From contig NZ_CP018082.1 of assembly GCF_001886715.1 (NCBI RefSeq), forward strand, positions 3,410,001 to 3,474,000: a stretch of DNA of 64,000 nucleotides, read 5' to 3'. Each line of letters begins with the position of its first letter. Within the stretch, counting starts at the first letter, position 1. Shown piece by piece: positions 16,084-24,118 of the stretch. The position numbers and the translations under genes were made by a program. The notes under the pieces are model-generated. The model ran no database searches. It saw only the letters and a program-made list of their open reading frames with translations, and had not been told where the DNA came from. This stretch comes from Nocardia mangyaensis. Its GTDB lineage: Bacteria > Actinomycetota > Actinomycetes > Mycobacteriales > Mycobacteriaceae.

Positions 16084-16985
16084 GCGCGCGGCTGCTGGCC
16101 CTGCTCGACCTGGTCGACGAGTGTCCGGAGCTCGACGAGCTCACCCCGTTCCTCACCGACGCCGACCCGGAGGTCCGCCGCACGGCGTTGTCGGTGCTCA
16201 GCGAGACCACCGACGCGTGGGCGCGGGCGGCCCCGATCATCGCCGCGGCCCTCGCCGACGTCGACGTCGACGTCCGCCACACCGCGATCGGTCTGCTCAC
16301 CGAGTTGCTCGAGGTACTGGTGCCGGGGCCGGAGTTCGACGCCGTATTGCGCGGATGCACGACCGCACCCGAACCGGCGGTGCGCTCGGCCGCGATCGAG
16401 GCGCTGTGGCGGCACCGGCGAGTGAGCGCCGAGGAACTCGCCGGCTGGCTCACCGACCCGAACGTCGCGGTGCGCCGGACCGTCATCGGCGGGCTCACCT
16501 CCGTGGATGCGATCGATGAACTCGCCGCCGCGGCCGCCGACGACGACCAGGACGTGCGGATCGGCGTGGCGAAGGGTATCGCCGCCGTGGGCGACCCCCG
16601 CGGCGCGGTGACCCTGCTGGCCTTGGCCGAGGACCCGGAGCCGCTCGTGCGCGCCGCCGCCTTGGCGAGCCTGACCGGTACCGGCTGCGACGAACACGCC
16701 GCCGCCGTCGCCACCGCTGCCATCACCGACTCCGCCTGGCAGGTCAGGCAGGCGGCGGCGATCGCCTTGGCCGCCGCCGAGCCCGAACTCGCCGCGGCGC
16801 CGCTGCTGTCGGCGGTCTCGGACCCCAACCTCGACGTTCGCAAGGCCGCGGTGCGCGCACTGGCCGAGCGCATCGCCGAGCGCCGCGACATCACCTCCGC
16901 GCTGCAGCGGGCACTCGACGACCCGGACGCCGATGTCCGCGCCTTCGCCCGCATCGGCATCGCGAACTCTGGAAAGGAACTCTGA
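16080..16985 (+). CDS. HEAT-repeat protein of the AprA-like operon
   Basis: 301 residues composed almost wholly of about eight HEAT-like units of ~30-35 residues, each with a D-x-[DE]-V-R core: DADPEVRRTALSVL, DVDVDVRHTAIGLL, EPAVRSAAIEALWR, DPNVAVRRTVIGGL, DDQDVRIGVAKGIA, EPLVRAAALASL, SAWQVRQAAAIAL, DPNLDVRKAAVRAL, DPDADVRAFARIG. No catalytic residues are apparent. The ATGA and TGATG junctions on both sides lock it between flavoprotein and ferredoxin, implying a scaffold, assembly or electron-transfer docking role. That role is inference; PBS-lyase-type HEAT proteins can also act on cofactors. Confidence 0.85.
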   Translation: MSARLLALLDLVDECPELDELTPFLTDADPEVRRTALSVLSETTDAWARAAPIIAAALADVDVDVRHTAIGLLTELLEVLVPGPEFDAVLRGCTTAPEPAVRSAAIEALWRHRRVSAEELAGWLTDPNVAVRRTVIGGLTSVDAIDELAAAAADDDQDVRIGVAKGIAAVGDPRGAVTLLALAEDPEPLVRAAALASLTGTGCDEHAAAVATAAITDSAWQVRQAAAIALAAAEPELAAAPLLSAVSDPNLDVRKAAVRALAERIAERRDITSALQRALDDPDADVRAFARIGIANSGKEL

Positions 16986-17212
16986 TGGCCAAGGTCAACG
17001 CCCGACTCGACGTCCCCGTCTCGGTCGACGAAGCGAAGTGTATCGATGGCTGCACGCTGTGCGTGGACATGTGTCCACTCGATTCCCTTGCCATCCACCC
17101 GGATTCGGGCAAGGCGTACATGCACGTCGACGAGTGCTGGTACTGCGGGCCGTGTGCGGCGCGGTGCCCGGTCGGCGCGGTCACCGTCGACATCCCGTTC
17201 CTGTTGCGCTAG
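16985..17212 (+). CDS. 2x[4Fe-4S] ferredoxin, AprB-like
   Basis: 75 residues, two cysteine clusters: CIDGCTLCVDMCP near 19-31 (one extra residue between the first two cysteines) and CWYCGPCAARCP near 51-62, separated by a short hairpin with aromatic residues. This layout matches the Fe-S subunit of AprAB and related bacterial ferredoxins. The start overlaps the HEAT stop by one base. It is the likely direct electron donor to the flavoprotein encoded two genes upstream. Confidence 0.9.
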   Translation: MAKVNARLDVPVSVDEAKCIDGCTLCVDMCPLDSLAIHPDSGKAYMHVDECWYCGPCAARCPVGAVTVDIPFLLR

Positions 17213-17233
17213 AAGAAGAATGGATCGACGACC

Positions 17234-18655
17234 ATGAGCTCTCTCCGCCTGCGCGTATCCGCGCTGCTCCTCGGCGCCGCCGTCACCGTGTCGCTGGCCA
17301 CCGCCTGCGGTGCCGACGACGACGGCAAGACCGTTACCGTGAACATCGGCTACCAGTCCAAGACCATCAACACCGTCACCGCGGGCACGCTGCTGCGTGA
17401 TCGCGGCACCTTCGAAGCAGAGTTGGCCGAACTGGGCAAGACCACCGGTGTCACCTACCGGGTGGAGTGGAAGGACTTCGCCGCCGGACCTCCGCTGACC
17501 GCCCAGATGCTGGCCGGTCAGGTCGACATCGGATCGATGGGCGATGCCCCGATCCTGGTCAACGGCTCCAAGACCCGCGAGCACGCCGACGTGCGATCCG
17601 AACTGATCGCCGTCACCGGTTACAACCTTCGCGGATCGCTGAATCAGATCGTGGTGCCGCTGGATTCACCGGCGGCCACGCTCGCCGATCTGCGTGGGCA
17701 GGTCGTCTCGACCAGTGTCGGCTCGGCGGCGCACGGCATGCTCGCCACCGGCCTGTCCGCGGCCGGGATGACTCTCGACGACGTCCAGGTTCTCGGCCAG
17801 GATCCGGCGGTCGGGGCCTCGGCCTTGAATGGCGATCAGGTGGCGGCGCTCGCCCAGTTCGTGCCCTGGCCGCAGAAACTCGTCTTCGACGGCACCGCGC
17901 GTCTGCTCCACGATGGCGGCGCCGCGGGCATCGCGACTTTCCACGCTGTGGTGGCCAACGAGCGATTCGGCGTCGAACATCCCGAGGTGGTGACCGCTTT
18001 CCTCACTGCACAGCGGAAGACGACCGACTATCTGAACCAGCATCCGCTCGCGGCCGCCGAGCAGGTCGCGGCGGCCACCGGGCTGCCCGTCGAGGTGGTC
18101 TACCTCTACAACGGACCGAACGGCTTGGTCCACTTCGACCCGACGATCAAGCCACAGCTGGTCACGGCGCTCGGCGAGCTGCTGCCGTTCCTGCAGAGCC
18201 TGGGAGCGCTGTCGGATCTCGATCTCGGCGAGTTCGTCGACGACCGGTACCTGCGCACGGTGTACGGCGACGAATACGAGGCGGCCGCGGCCTCGGTCGA
18301 CTCGCCCGCACCGCTGACCGGGACCGACGACGCCTGTGGCGGAGCGGTCGACGGTGTGGTGACGGCCTCGGAGGTGTGGTTCACCGACTCCGAGACCACG
18401 GCCGTGGCCAAGACGCCGACGTGCCTGCTGCGCCGGATCGGGGCGAGCGCGGCGTCCGTGCGCGCGGCCTATGTCCCCGACCACGCCACCGGCATCCGGC
18501 TGTTCGCCGAGAGTGCCACCTGGGTCAGCGACCCAGGTGCCGGGCCGGAGGATCGCTTGCTGCCCTTCGCGATTCGCGCCGATGCCGAGAACTACGCCGC
18601 CGCGCGTCCCGGCACCGAGGTCATCGACTACCAGGCCGCACTGCAAGCCCGCTAG
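17234..18655 (+). CDS. ABC transporter substrate-binding lipoprotein with C-terminal NosL-like domain
   Basis: 473 residues, about 130 longer than usual NitT/TauT (SsuA-like) binding proteins. A lipoprotein signal ends in LATAC with C25 as the lipidated cysteine. Residues ~33-355 are the binding fold (VNIGYQSKTINTV, LAGQVDIGSMGDAPIL, HPEVVTAFLTAQ). Residues ~365-473 read like NosL, the copper-binding accessory lipoprotein of nitrous oxide reductase: C368-G-G, VWFTDSETTAVAKTPTC with C397, AAYVPDHATGIRL, then LLPFAIRADAENYAA. The usual NosL CGM is CGG here. It delivers substrate to the permease/ATPase encoded next. AAGAAGAATGG precedes the ATG weakly. Confidence 0.82.
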   Translation: MSSLRLRVSALLLGAAVTVSLATACGADDDGKTVTVNIGYQSKTINTVTAGTLLRDRGTFEAELAELGKTTGVTYRVEWKDFAAGPPLTAQMLAGQVDIGSMGDAPILVNGSKTREHADVRSELIAVTGYNLRGSLNQIVVPLDSPAATLADLRGQVVSTSVGSAAHGMLATGLSAAGMTLDDVQVLGQDPAVGASALNGDQVAALAQFVPWPQKLVFDGTARLLHDGGAAGIATFHAVVANERFGVEHPEVVTAFLTAQRKTTDYLNQHPLAAAEQVAAATGLPVEVVYLYNGPNGLVHFDPTIKPQLVTALGELLPFLQSLGALSDLDLGEFVDDRYLRTVYGDEYEAAAASVDSPAPLTGTDDACGGAVDGVVTASEVWFTDSETTAVAKTPTCLLRRIGASAASVRAAYVPDHATGIRLFAESATWVSDPGAGPEDRLLPFAIRADAENYAAARPGTEVIDYQAALQAR

Positions 18656-18686
18656 ATCTGTCACCGATGTGACCAGGAGGCTCATC

Positions 18687-19550
18687 ATGACCGTTTCCGC
18701 CGAACCCATCGCCGCCCCTTCGGGGGCCGCGCGGACCGCCATACCGCGCTCCGACGCGCCTACCCGTTTCGCCGTGCCACCCAGGGCCCGCCGGGCCGTG
18801 CTGACCGCGGTCCCCTTGGCCGGATTGCTCCTGGCCTGGTACCTGCTCACCACCAATCAGGTGGTGTTCTGGCTGCGTTTCGACAAGATCCCCACGCCGG
18901 CTGAGGTAGCCGACTCGCTGCGGGCCCAACTCGGCGCGGCGAGCTACTACCGCGACATCCTGGCCAGTACCCGGCGCATCCTCGTCGGCTTCGGCCTCGC
19001 GACCGTGTCCGGTGTCCTGATCGGCATGGCCGTCGGACGCTCGGCCGTGGTCAGCGCGCTGGTGCGCCCGGTGCTCGAGGTGTTCCGGCCGATCCCCGCG
19101 ATCGCGTTGGTGCCGCTGGCCATCCTGCTCTTCCCGACCGGGGAGCAGGGCATCGTGTTCATCACCTTCTTCGCCGCGTTCTTCCCGGTCGCGGTGAGCA
19201 CCATCCACGCCATGCACGCGCTGCCGCGGGTGTGGGAAGAGGCCGCGCAGACTTTGGGCGCGCGTCGGCTCGACATCCTCTTCCGGATCGCGCTGCCCGG
19301 TGCGCTGCCCGGCATCTTCTCCGGACTCTCCGTCGCCATGGGTGTGGCGTGGATCTGCGTGATCAGTGCCGAGATGATCTCGGGCCAATTCGGCATCGGC
19401 TACTTCACCTGGCAGTCCTATGGCCTGCTCGACTACCCGGGGGTGATTGTCGGGATGCTCACCATCGGCCTGCTCGGCTGGTTCACCGCGTGGTTGGTCG
19501 AGCTGGCGGGACGCCGGGTGAACCGGTGGCTGCCCAGGGCGCAGCGATGA
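18687..19550 (+). CDS. ABC transporter permease, NitT/TauT type
   Basis: 287 residues from an ATG with perfect AGGAGG six bases upstream. A ~35-residue polar N-terminus precedes six membrane helices. The EAA cytoplasmic loop is VWEEAAQTLGARRLDILFRIALPGALPG in pieces EEAAQTLGA and ALPGALPGI near 180-205, the contact to the ATPase. Sequence style matches SsuC/TauC/NrtB permeases for sulfonates, taurine, nitrate or similar anions. It overlaps the ATPase gene by ATGA. Confidence 0.92.
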   Translation: MTVSAEPIAAPSGAARTAIPRSDAPTRFAVPPRARRAVLTAVPLAGLLLAWYLLTTNQVVFWLRFDKIPTPAEVADSLRAQLGAASYYRDILASTRRILVGFGLATVSGVLIGMAVGRSAVVSALVRPVLEVFRPIPAIALVPLAILLFPTGEQGIVFITFFAAFFPVAVSTIHAMHALPRVWEEAAQTLGARRLDILFRIALPGALPGIFSGLSVAMGVAWICVISAEMISGQFGIGYFTWQSYGLLDYPGVIVGMLTIGLLGWFTAWLVELAGRRVNRWLPRAQR

Positions 19551-20302
19551 GCGCCGGTGCCGCGGTGCGGCTGGACAACCTGCGCATCGCCTACGGCGAC
19601 AGCCTGGCCGCCGAAGTGGACCTCGAGATCGACGCGGGCCAGATCGTGGTCCTGCTCGGGCCCTCCGGATGCGGCAAGTCCACCGTCTTGCGGGCGATGG
19701 CCGGCCTGCTGCCGCCGGTCGGCGGCACCGTCACCGTCGACGGTGGGCCCGCGGCGCAGCATTGCTCGATGGTGTTCCAGGAGGACGCGTTGCTGCCGTG
19801 GCGCTCCGCCGCGCGCAATGTCGAATTCGCGCTGGCGCTGCGCGGTGTCGTGCGCCGGGAGCGCCGGGGCCGAGCGCGGGAATTGCTGAACCTGGTGGGA
19901 CTCGACGGCTTCGGCGACCACCTGCCCGGTGCACTGTCGGGAGGCATGCGGCAACGGGTGCAGCTGGCTCGGACGCTGGCCGCCCGCCCTCGGGTGCTGT
20001 TGATGGACGAACCGTTCGGTGCGCTCGACGCGCAGACTCGGGCCGACATGCAACGCCTGCTCGTCTCGGTCTGGGAGCAGCGCCGGACCACGGTGTTGTT
20101 CGTCACCCACGACGTGGACGAGGCCCTGCTGCTGGCCGACCGGATCGTGCTGCTCACCCCGCGACCCGCTCGCATCCAGCGGGTCATCGAGATCGACTCG
20201 CCGCGGGCACCCGGTGCCCGGTTCGAACCCGAATTCGCGCGCCTGCGTTACGAGATCCTCGCCGCCCTCGGTGAGCCGAGCGAAAAGGAACCCCAGCCAT
20301 GA
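19547..20302 (+). CDS. ABC transporter ATP-binding protein, NitT/TauT type
   Basis: 251 residues. Walker A is GPSGCGKST (about 37-45), Q-loop VFQEDALLPWR, signature LSGGMRQR near 130, Walker B VLLMDEPFGALD and switch histidine in FVTHDVDEALLLADR. These are all intact. The stop overlaps the next ferredoxin start in an ATGA, keeping transport and redox genes in one translational unit. Confidence 0.95.
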   Translation: MSAGAAVRLDNLRIAYGDSLAAEVDLEIDAGQIVVLLGPSGCGKSTVLRAMAGLLPPVGGTVTVDGGPAAQHCSMVFQEDALLPWRSAARNVEFALALRGVVRRERRGRARELLNLVGLDGFGDHLPGALSGGMRQRVQLARTLAARPRVLLMDEPFGALDAQTRADMQRLLVSVWEQRRTTVLFVTHDVDEALLLADRIVLLTPRPARIQRVIEIDSPRAPGARFEPEFARLRYEILAALGEPSEKEPQP

Positions 20303-20634
20303 CTTTCGTCATCGGAGCCGCCTGCGTGGACGTGATGGACCGCGCCTGCGTGGAGGAATGCCCGGTCGACTGCATCTACACCGGTGACCGGATGGCCTAC
20401 ATCCACCCCACCGAATGCGTGGATTGCGGTGCCTGCGAGCCGGTCTGCCCCGTCGAGGCGATCTCCCTCGCCGGGGACGTCCCGGCGGGCCAGGAAGGTT
20501 TCGTCGCCACGAACGCGGCCTTCTTCGATACACCCTTACCCGGTCGTGACAGCGCGCTGGGCTCGCCGGGCAGCGCGGCCCAGGTCGGTGATCTCGGCGT
20601 CGATACGCCCTTCGTGGCGGAGTACGAGAAATGA
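20299..20634 (+). CDS. 7Fe ferredoxin (FdxA-like)
   Basis: 111 residues. The pattern C9-x7-C17-x3-C21-P-x2-C25 followed by CVDCGACEPVCPVEAI supports one [3Fe-4S] and one [4Fe-4S] cluster as in actinobacterial FdxA/FdxC. A ~50-residue C-terminal extension with GFVATNAAFF is normal for this group. It lies directly before the FprA gene with ATGA overlap, so electron flow NADPH to FprA to this ferredoxin (or to the AprB-like one) is the simple reading. Confidence 0.92.
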   Translation: MTFVIGAACVDVMDRACVEECPVDCIYTGDRMAYIHPTECVDCGACEPVCPVEAISLAGDVPAGQEGFVATNAAFFDTPLPGRDSALGSPGSAAQVGDLGVDTPFVAEYEK

Positions 20635-21995
20635 CCCGCCCGCTTCGCATCGCGATCGTGGGCGCGGGCCCGGCCGGTATCTACGCCGCCGACGCATTGA
20701 TGAAGTCCGACGCCGAGGTCTCGATCGACCTCTACGAACGCATGCCCGCACCGTTCGGGCTGATCCGCTACGGCGTCGCCCCCGACCACCCGCGGATCAA
20801 GGGCATCATCACCGCCCTGCACAAGGTCCTCGACAAAGACCAGGTCCGCCTGCTCGGCAACATCGACTACGGCACCGACATCACCCTCGATGACCTGCGT
20901 CAGTTCTACGACGCGGTGATCTTCTCCACCGGCGCCAACGCCGACCGCGCCTTGGCGATCCCGGGTATCGACCTCGACGGCTCCTACGGTGCCGCGGACT
21001 TCGTGTCCTGGTACGACGGGCACCCCGACGTGCCCCGCGCGTGGCCGCTGGACGCGGAAAAGGTCGCGGTCCTGGGTGTGGGCAACGTGGCCTTGGACGT
21101 GGCCCGGGTCCTGGCCAAGACCGGTGACGAGCTGCTGGCGACCGAGATCCCGCCCAACGTTTACCACGGGCTCAAGGCCAACAAGGCCGTCGAGGTCCAC
21201 GTCTTCGGCCGTCGCGGCCCCGCCCAGGCCAAGTTCACCCCCCTGGAACTGCGCGAACTCGACCATTCCCCGACCATCGAGGTCATCGTCGATCCCGAGG
21301 ACATCGACTACGACGAGGGCTCTGAAGCCGCCCGCCGTAACTCCAAGCAGGTCGACATGGTCGCCAACACCCTCGAGCAGTGGGCGATCCGTGATCAGGG
21401 TGATCGCCCGCACAAACTGTTCCTGCATTTCTTCGAGTCCCCCGCCGAGATCCTCGGCTCCGACGGCAAGGTCGTCGGGCTCAAGACCGAACGCACCCAG
21501 CTCGACGGGACCGGCAATGTCAAGGGCACCGGTGAGTTCCGGCAGTGGGATGTGCAGGCGATCTACCGGGCGGTGGGTTACCTGTCGCAGAACGTCAACC
21601 AGTTGCCCTTCGATGATCAGGCCGGCACGGTGCCCAACGAGGCCGGTCGGGTGATCGGTGATGACACCGCGCAGGGTTCGGCGCGTTTCATGCCCGCGAC
21701 CTATGTCACGGGTTGGATCAAGCGTGGTCCGGTCGGTTTGATCGGCCATACCAAGGGTGATGCCAACGAGACCATCGCCTGCCTGCTCGATGACGCCAAG
21801 GACTTCGCTCCCGCGCCCAGCCCCGAGCTCGATGCGGTGACCGAGTTCCTCGAGGGCAAGGGTATTCCGTTCACCACGTGGGCGGGCTGGTATCGCCTCG
21901 ATGCTCACGAGCGGGCGTTGGGTGAGCCCGAGGGGCGTGAACGGGTCAAGGTCGTCGAACGCGAGGACATGCTCCGCGCCAGCCTCTGCCACTGA
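20631..21995 (+). CDS. fprA: Ferredoxin--NADP+ reductase, FprA type
   Basis: 454 residues, the length of mycobacterial FprA (adrenodoxin-reductase-like). The FAD motif VGAGPAGIYAADAL lies at ~9-22, then YERMPAPFGLIRYGVAPDHP. The NADPH motif is VGVGNVALDVARVL near 147, and the C-terminal FAD contact is TGWIKRGPVGLIGHTKGDANET near 360. It transfers hydride from NADPH to FAD and on to ferredoxin. Being inside this operon, it may be a dedicated copy rather than the housekeeping one. Confidence 0.93.
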   Translation: MTRPLRIAIVGAGPAGIYAADALMKSDAEVSIDLYERMPAPFGLIRYGVAPDHPRIKGIITALHKVLDKDQVRLLGNIDYGTDITLDDLRQFYDAVIFSTGANADRALAIPGIDLDGSYGAADFVSWYDGHPDVPRAWPLDAEKVAVLGVGNVALDVARVLAKTGDELLATEIPPNVYHGLKANKAVEVHVFGRRGPAQAKFTPLELRELDHSPTIEVIVDPEDIDYDEGSEAARRNSKQVDMVANTLEQWAIRDQGDRPHKLFLHFFESPAEILGSDGKVVGLKTERTQLDGTGNVKGTGEFRQWDVQAIYRAVGYLSQNVNQLPFDDQAGTVPNEAGRVIGDDTAQGSARFMPATYVTGWIKRGPVGLIGHTKGDANETIACLLDDAKDFAPAPSPELDAVTEFLEGKGIPFTTWAGWYRLDAHERALGEPEGRERVKVVEREDMLRASLCH

Positions 21996-22006
21996 AAGGG
22001 CGATCC

Positions 22007-23152
22007 ATGCAACCACCGATTCCGACCGAACAGCAGATCAGGGCGGCGCTCGCCGGCGTCGACGATCCAGAGATCGGCCGCCCGATCACCGAACTGAACA
22101 TGGTCGAGACAGTCGTGGTCGACCCCGCGGGTGTCGTGAGTGTGCGAGTGCTGCTCACCATCGCGGGATGCCCCTTGCGCGCGAAGATCAGCGACGACAT
22201 CCGCTCCGTGGTGACCTCCCTTGCGGGGGTCACCGGCGTGGCACTCGAATTCGGCGTGATGACCGAAGCTCAGCGGCGGGAGCTGCGCACGCAGCTGCGC
22301 GGCCCCGAGGCGGAATCGGCGTCGGCGCTGGCCGCACCTGACTCGCCGACCAAGGTGTATTGCGTGGTGTCGGGAAAGGGCGGGGTCGGGAAGTCCAGCG
22401 TCACCGTCAATCTGGCCGTGGCGCTGGCGCGGCGGGGCCTGCGTGTCGGCGTCATGGACGCCGACGTCCACGGCCACTCGGTGCCCGCGCTGCTCGGCAT
22501 CACCACCGGACCGACGCTGGTCGAGCGAATGATCATGCCGCCCAGCGCCTTCGGAGTCCGAACGATTTCGATCGGCATGTTCGTCGACGGCAACGCTCCC
22601 GTGGTCTGGCGCGGACCCATGCTGCATCGCGCGCTGCAACAATTCACCAACGACGTCTACTGGGGTGAGCTGGACATCCTGCTGATCGACATGCCACCAG
22701 GCACCGGTGACATCGCGATCTCGCTGGCCCAGCTGCTGCCTGCCGCCGAACTGCTCGTGGTCACCACGCCGCAGCGCACCGCCGCCCGCATCGCCGAACG
22801 CGCGGGCGCTCTCGCCGCGCAGACCGGGCAGCGGGTAGCGGGCATCATCGAGAACATGTCCTGGTACGACACGGCCGACGGTGTGCGGCACACGCTGTTC
22901 GGCGCGGGCGGCGCCACCGCCGTCAGCCGGGCACTGAGCGCGTTGCTCGACACCCATTGCCCGGTGATCGGCCGGATACCGTTCGACCCTGTGGTCTGCG
23001 CGGCGGGTGACGAGGGCACGCCGTTCGTCGAGGCCGACCCCGGATCGGCGCCCGCCCGCGCGATCGGGGAGATCGCCGCCGCGCTCGGGCTCGGCAACAC
23101 CCGCCCGAAGCCGCGATGCCTGCTGCCGCTGATGCCGGTCGGGGCGCCGTGA
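22007..23152 (+). CDS. mrp: Mrp/ApbC-family Fe-S cluster carrier ATPase
   Basis: 381 residues. An N-terminal MIP18/DUF59 domain (about 8-85, with GRPITELNMVE and GCPLRAKI) precedes a deviant Walker A P-loop SGKGGVGKSSVTVNLA near 120, then VGVMDADVHGHSVP and IDMPPGTGDIA. The CxxC that bridges clusters between subunits in many Mrp proteins is absent at IIENMSWYDTADG; some actinobacterial members also lack it. GAAAGGG precedes ATG 22007, 11 bases after fprA. It probably loads Fe-S clusters on the ferredoxins of this operon. Confidence 0.9.
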   Translation: MQPPIPTEQQIRAALAGVDDPEIGRPITELNMVETVVVDPAGVVSVRVLLTIAGCPLRAKISDDIRSVVTSLAGVTGVALEFGVMTEAQRRELRTQLRGPEAESASALAAPDSPTKVYCVVSGKGGVGKSSVTVNLAVALARRGLRVGVMDADVHGHSVPALLGITTGPTLVERMIMPPSAFGVRTISIGMFVDGNAPVVWRGPMLHRALQQFTNDVYWGELDILLIDMPPGTGDIAISLAQLLPAAELLVVTTPQRTAARIAERAGALAAQTGQRVAGIIENMSWYDTADGVRHTLFGAGGATAVSRALSALLDTHCPVIGRIPFDPVVCAAGDEGTPFVEADPGSAPARAIGEIAAALGLGNTRPKPRCLLPLMPVGAP

Positions 23153-23193
23153 GCCGACCGGCCCGGCGTCGGAGCGCGGGCGGAATCCCTTGG

Positions 23194-23262
23194 TGTACTG
23201 CTCGGTACAGGGAAATGGTGCGTAAGGGGTCGCGACAGATCTAGTCTGTAGTCGCTACGCAC
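23194..23262. promoter_or_regulatory. IclR promoter with nested dyads
   Basis: Three nested or neighbouring inverted repeats precede the IclR gene. TGTAC-N6-GTACA is at 23194-23209. GTGCGTA (23218-23224) pairs with TACGCAC (23256-23262). Inside it, ACAGA (23235-23239) pairs with TCTGT (23245-23249), flanked by GCGAC/GTCGC. A possible -10, TAGTCT (23242-23247), lies at the very centre. A dimer-of-dimers IclR protein binding here would block its own promoter. Confidence 0.6.
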
Positions 23263-23278
23263 TGTGGAGGTTGGATCA

Positions 23279-24109
23279 ATGACGGTCGAGATCGTGACCG
23301 AGCCCGCGCCGGATGAGTTGTGGAGCGGATCGGGCCGGGAGACTGCCACACCGCCGACGTCGATGATCGAGCGGATGACGCTCATCCTCGACGCCTTCGA
23401 CTCGACCACCCCTTCCCTCACCCTGCTCGGCCTGTCCGAACGTACGGGGCTCCCACGGTCGACCGTGCACCGCATCCTCGACCAGATGATCCGGCTGCGC
23501 TGGCTCGCACACACCCCCGGCGGCTATCGGCTCGGCCTGCGAGTGCTGGAACTGGGCGGTCTCGCCGCCGAGCACAACGAGCTGCGCGAGGTGGTCGGCC
23601 CGCTGCTCTACGACCTCAGCCAGCGCACCGGCCTGATCGGGCACCTGGCCGTGCTGGACGGCCGCGAGGTGCTGATCCTCGACCGGGCAGGCGGACGCAG
23701 TCGCGTGGCGATCCCGACGCGGGTCGGCGGGCGCCTGCCCGCGCACTGCACCGCGGTCGGCAAGGCGTTGCTGGCGACCCTGGAACCGGGCATCGCCGAG
23801 GCCTCGCTGCGTGGCAGCACCGCGCGCACGGCCCGCACCATTGTCGACCGCGCCGAACTGCACCGTGAACTGGCCCGCATCCGCAATCGGCAGGGCGTGG
23901 CCGTCGACACCGAGGAATCGCTGCCCGGCGTCGCCTGCGTGGCGGTGCCGATCCGCGGACGCGGAGTCGCGCTGGCGGCGATCTCGCTGTCGGGCACCGT
24001 CAACGGCGAGCGCAGCGCGCTCGACACCGCCCGCCTCGCCCGTGCCCTCGCCGAGGTCGCCAAGGAGGCGTCGCGGGCCCTCGCACCCCGGCACGGACGC
24101 CCCCATTAG
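23279..24109 (+). CDS. IclR-family transcriptional regulator
   Basis: 276 residues from ATG 23279 with GGAGG eight bases upstream. The N-terminal winged helix (about 30-90) has LTLLGLSERTGLPRSTVHRIL and a wing GGYRLGLRVLELG. The C-terminal effector domain has VLDGREVLILDRAGGRSR, LPAHCTAVGKALLA and GVAVDTEESLPGVACVAVPI, all typical. It follows the Mrp gene after ~125 bp with its own dyad-rich promoter, and may control the upstream operon by acting at a distance or only itself. Confidence 0.9.
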   Translation: MTVEIVTEPAPDELWSGSGRETATPPTSMIERMTLILDAFDSTTPSLTLLGLSERTGLPRSTVHRILDQMIRLRWLAHTPGGYRLGLRVLELGGLAAEHNELREVVGPLLYDLSQRTGLIGHLAVLDGREVLILDRAGGRSRVAIPTRVGGRLPAHCTAVGKALLATLEPGIAEASLRGSTARTARTIVDRAELHRELARIRNRQGVAVDTEESLPGVACVAVPIRGRGVALAAISLSGTVNGERSALDTARLARALAEVAKEASRALAPRHGRPH

Positions 24110-24118
24110 CCGCGGGAG

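Noticed and set aside
14320..17212. Genuine dissimilatory APS reductase AprAB
   Set aside because: A HEAT gene splits the pair, a transporter is attached, and no sat, aprM or qmo genes are seen; similarity supports only a related enzyme.
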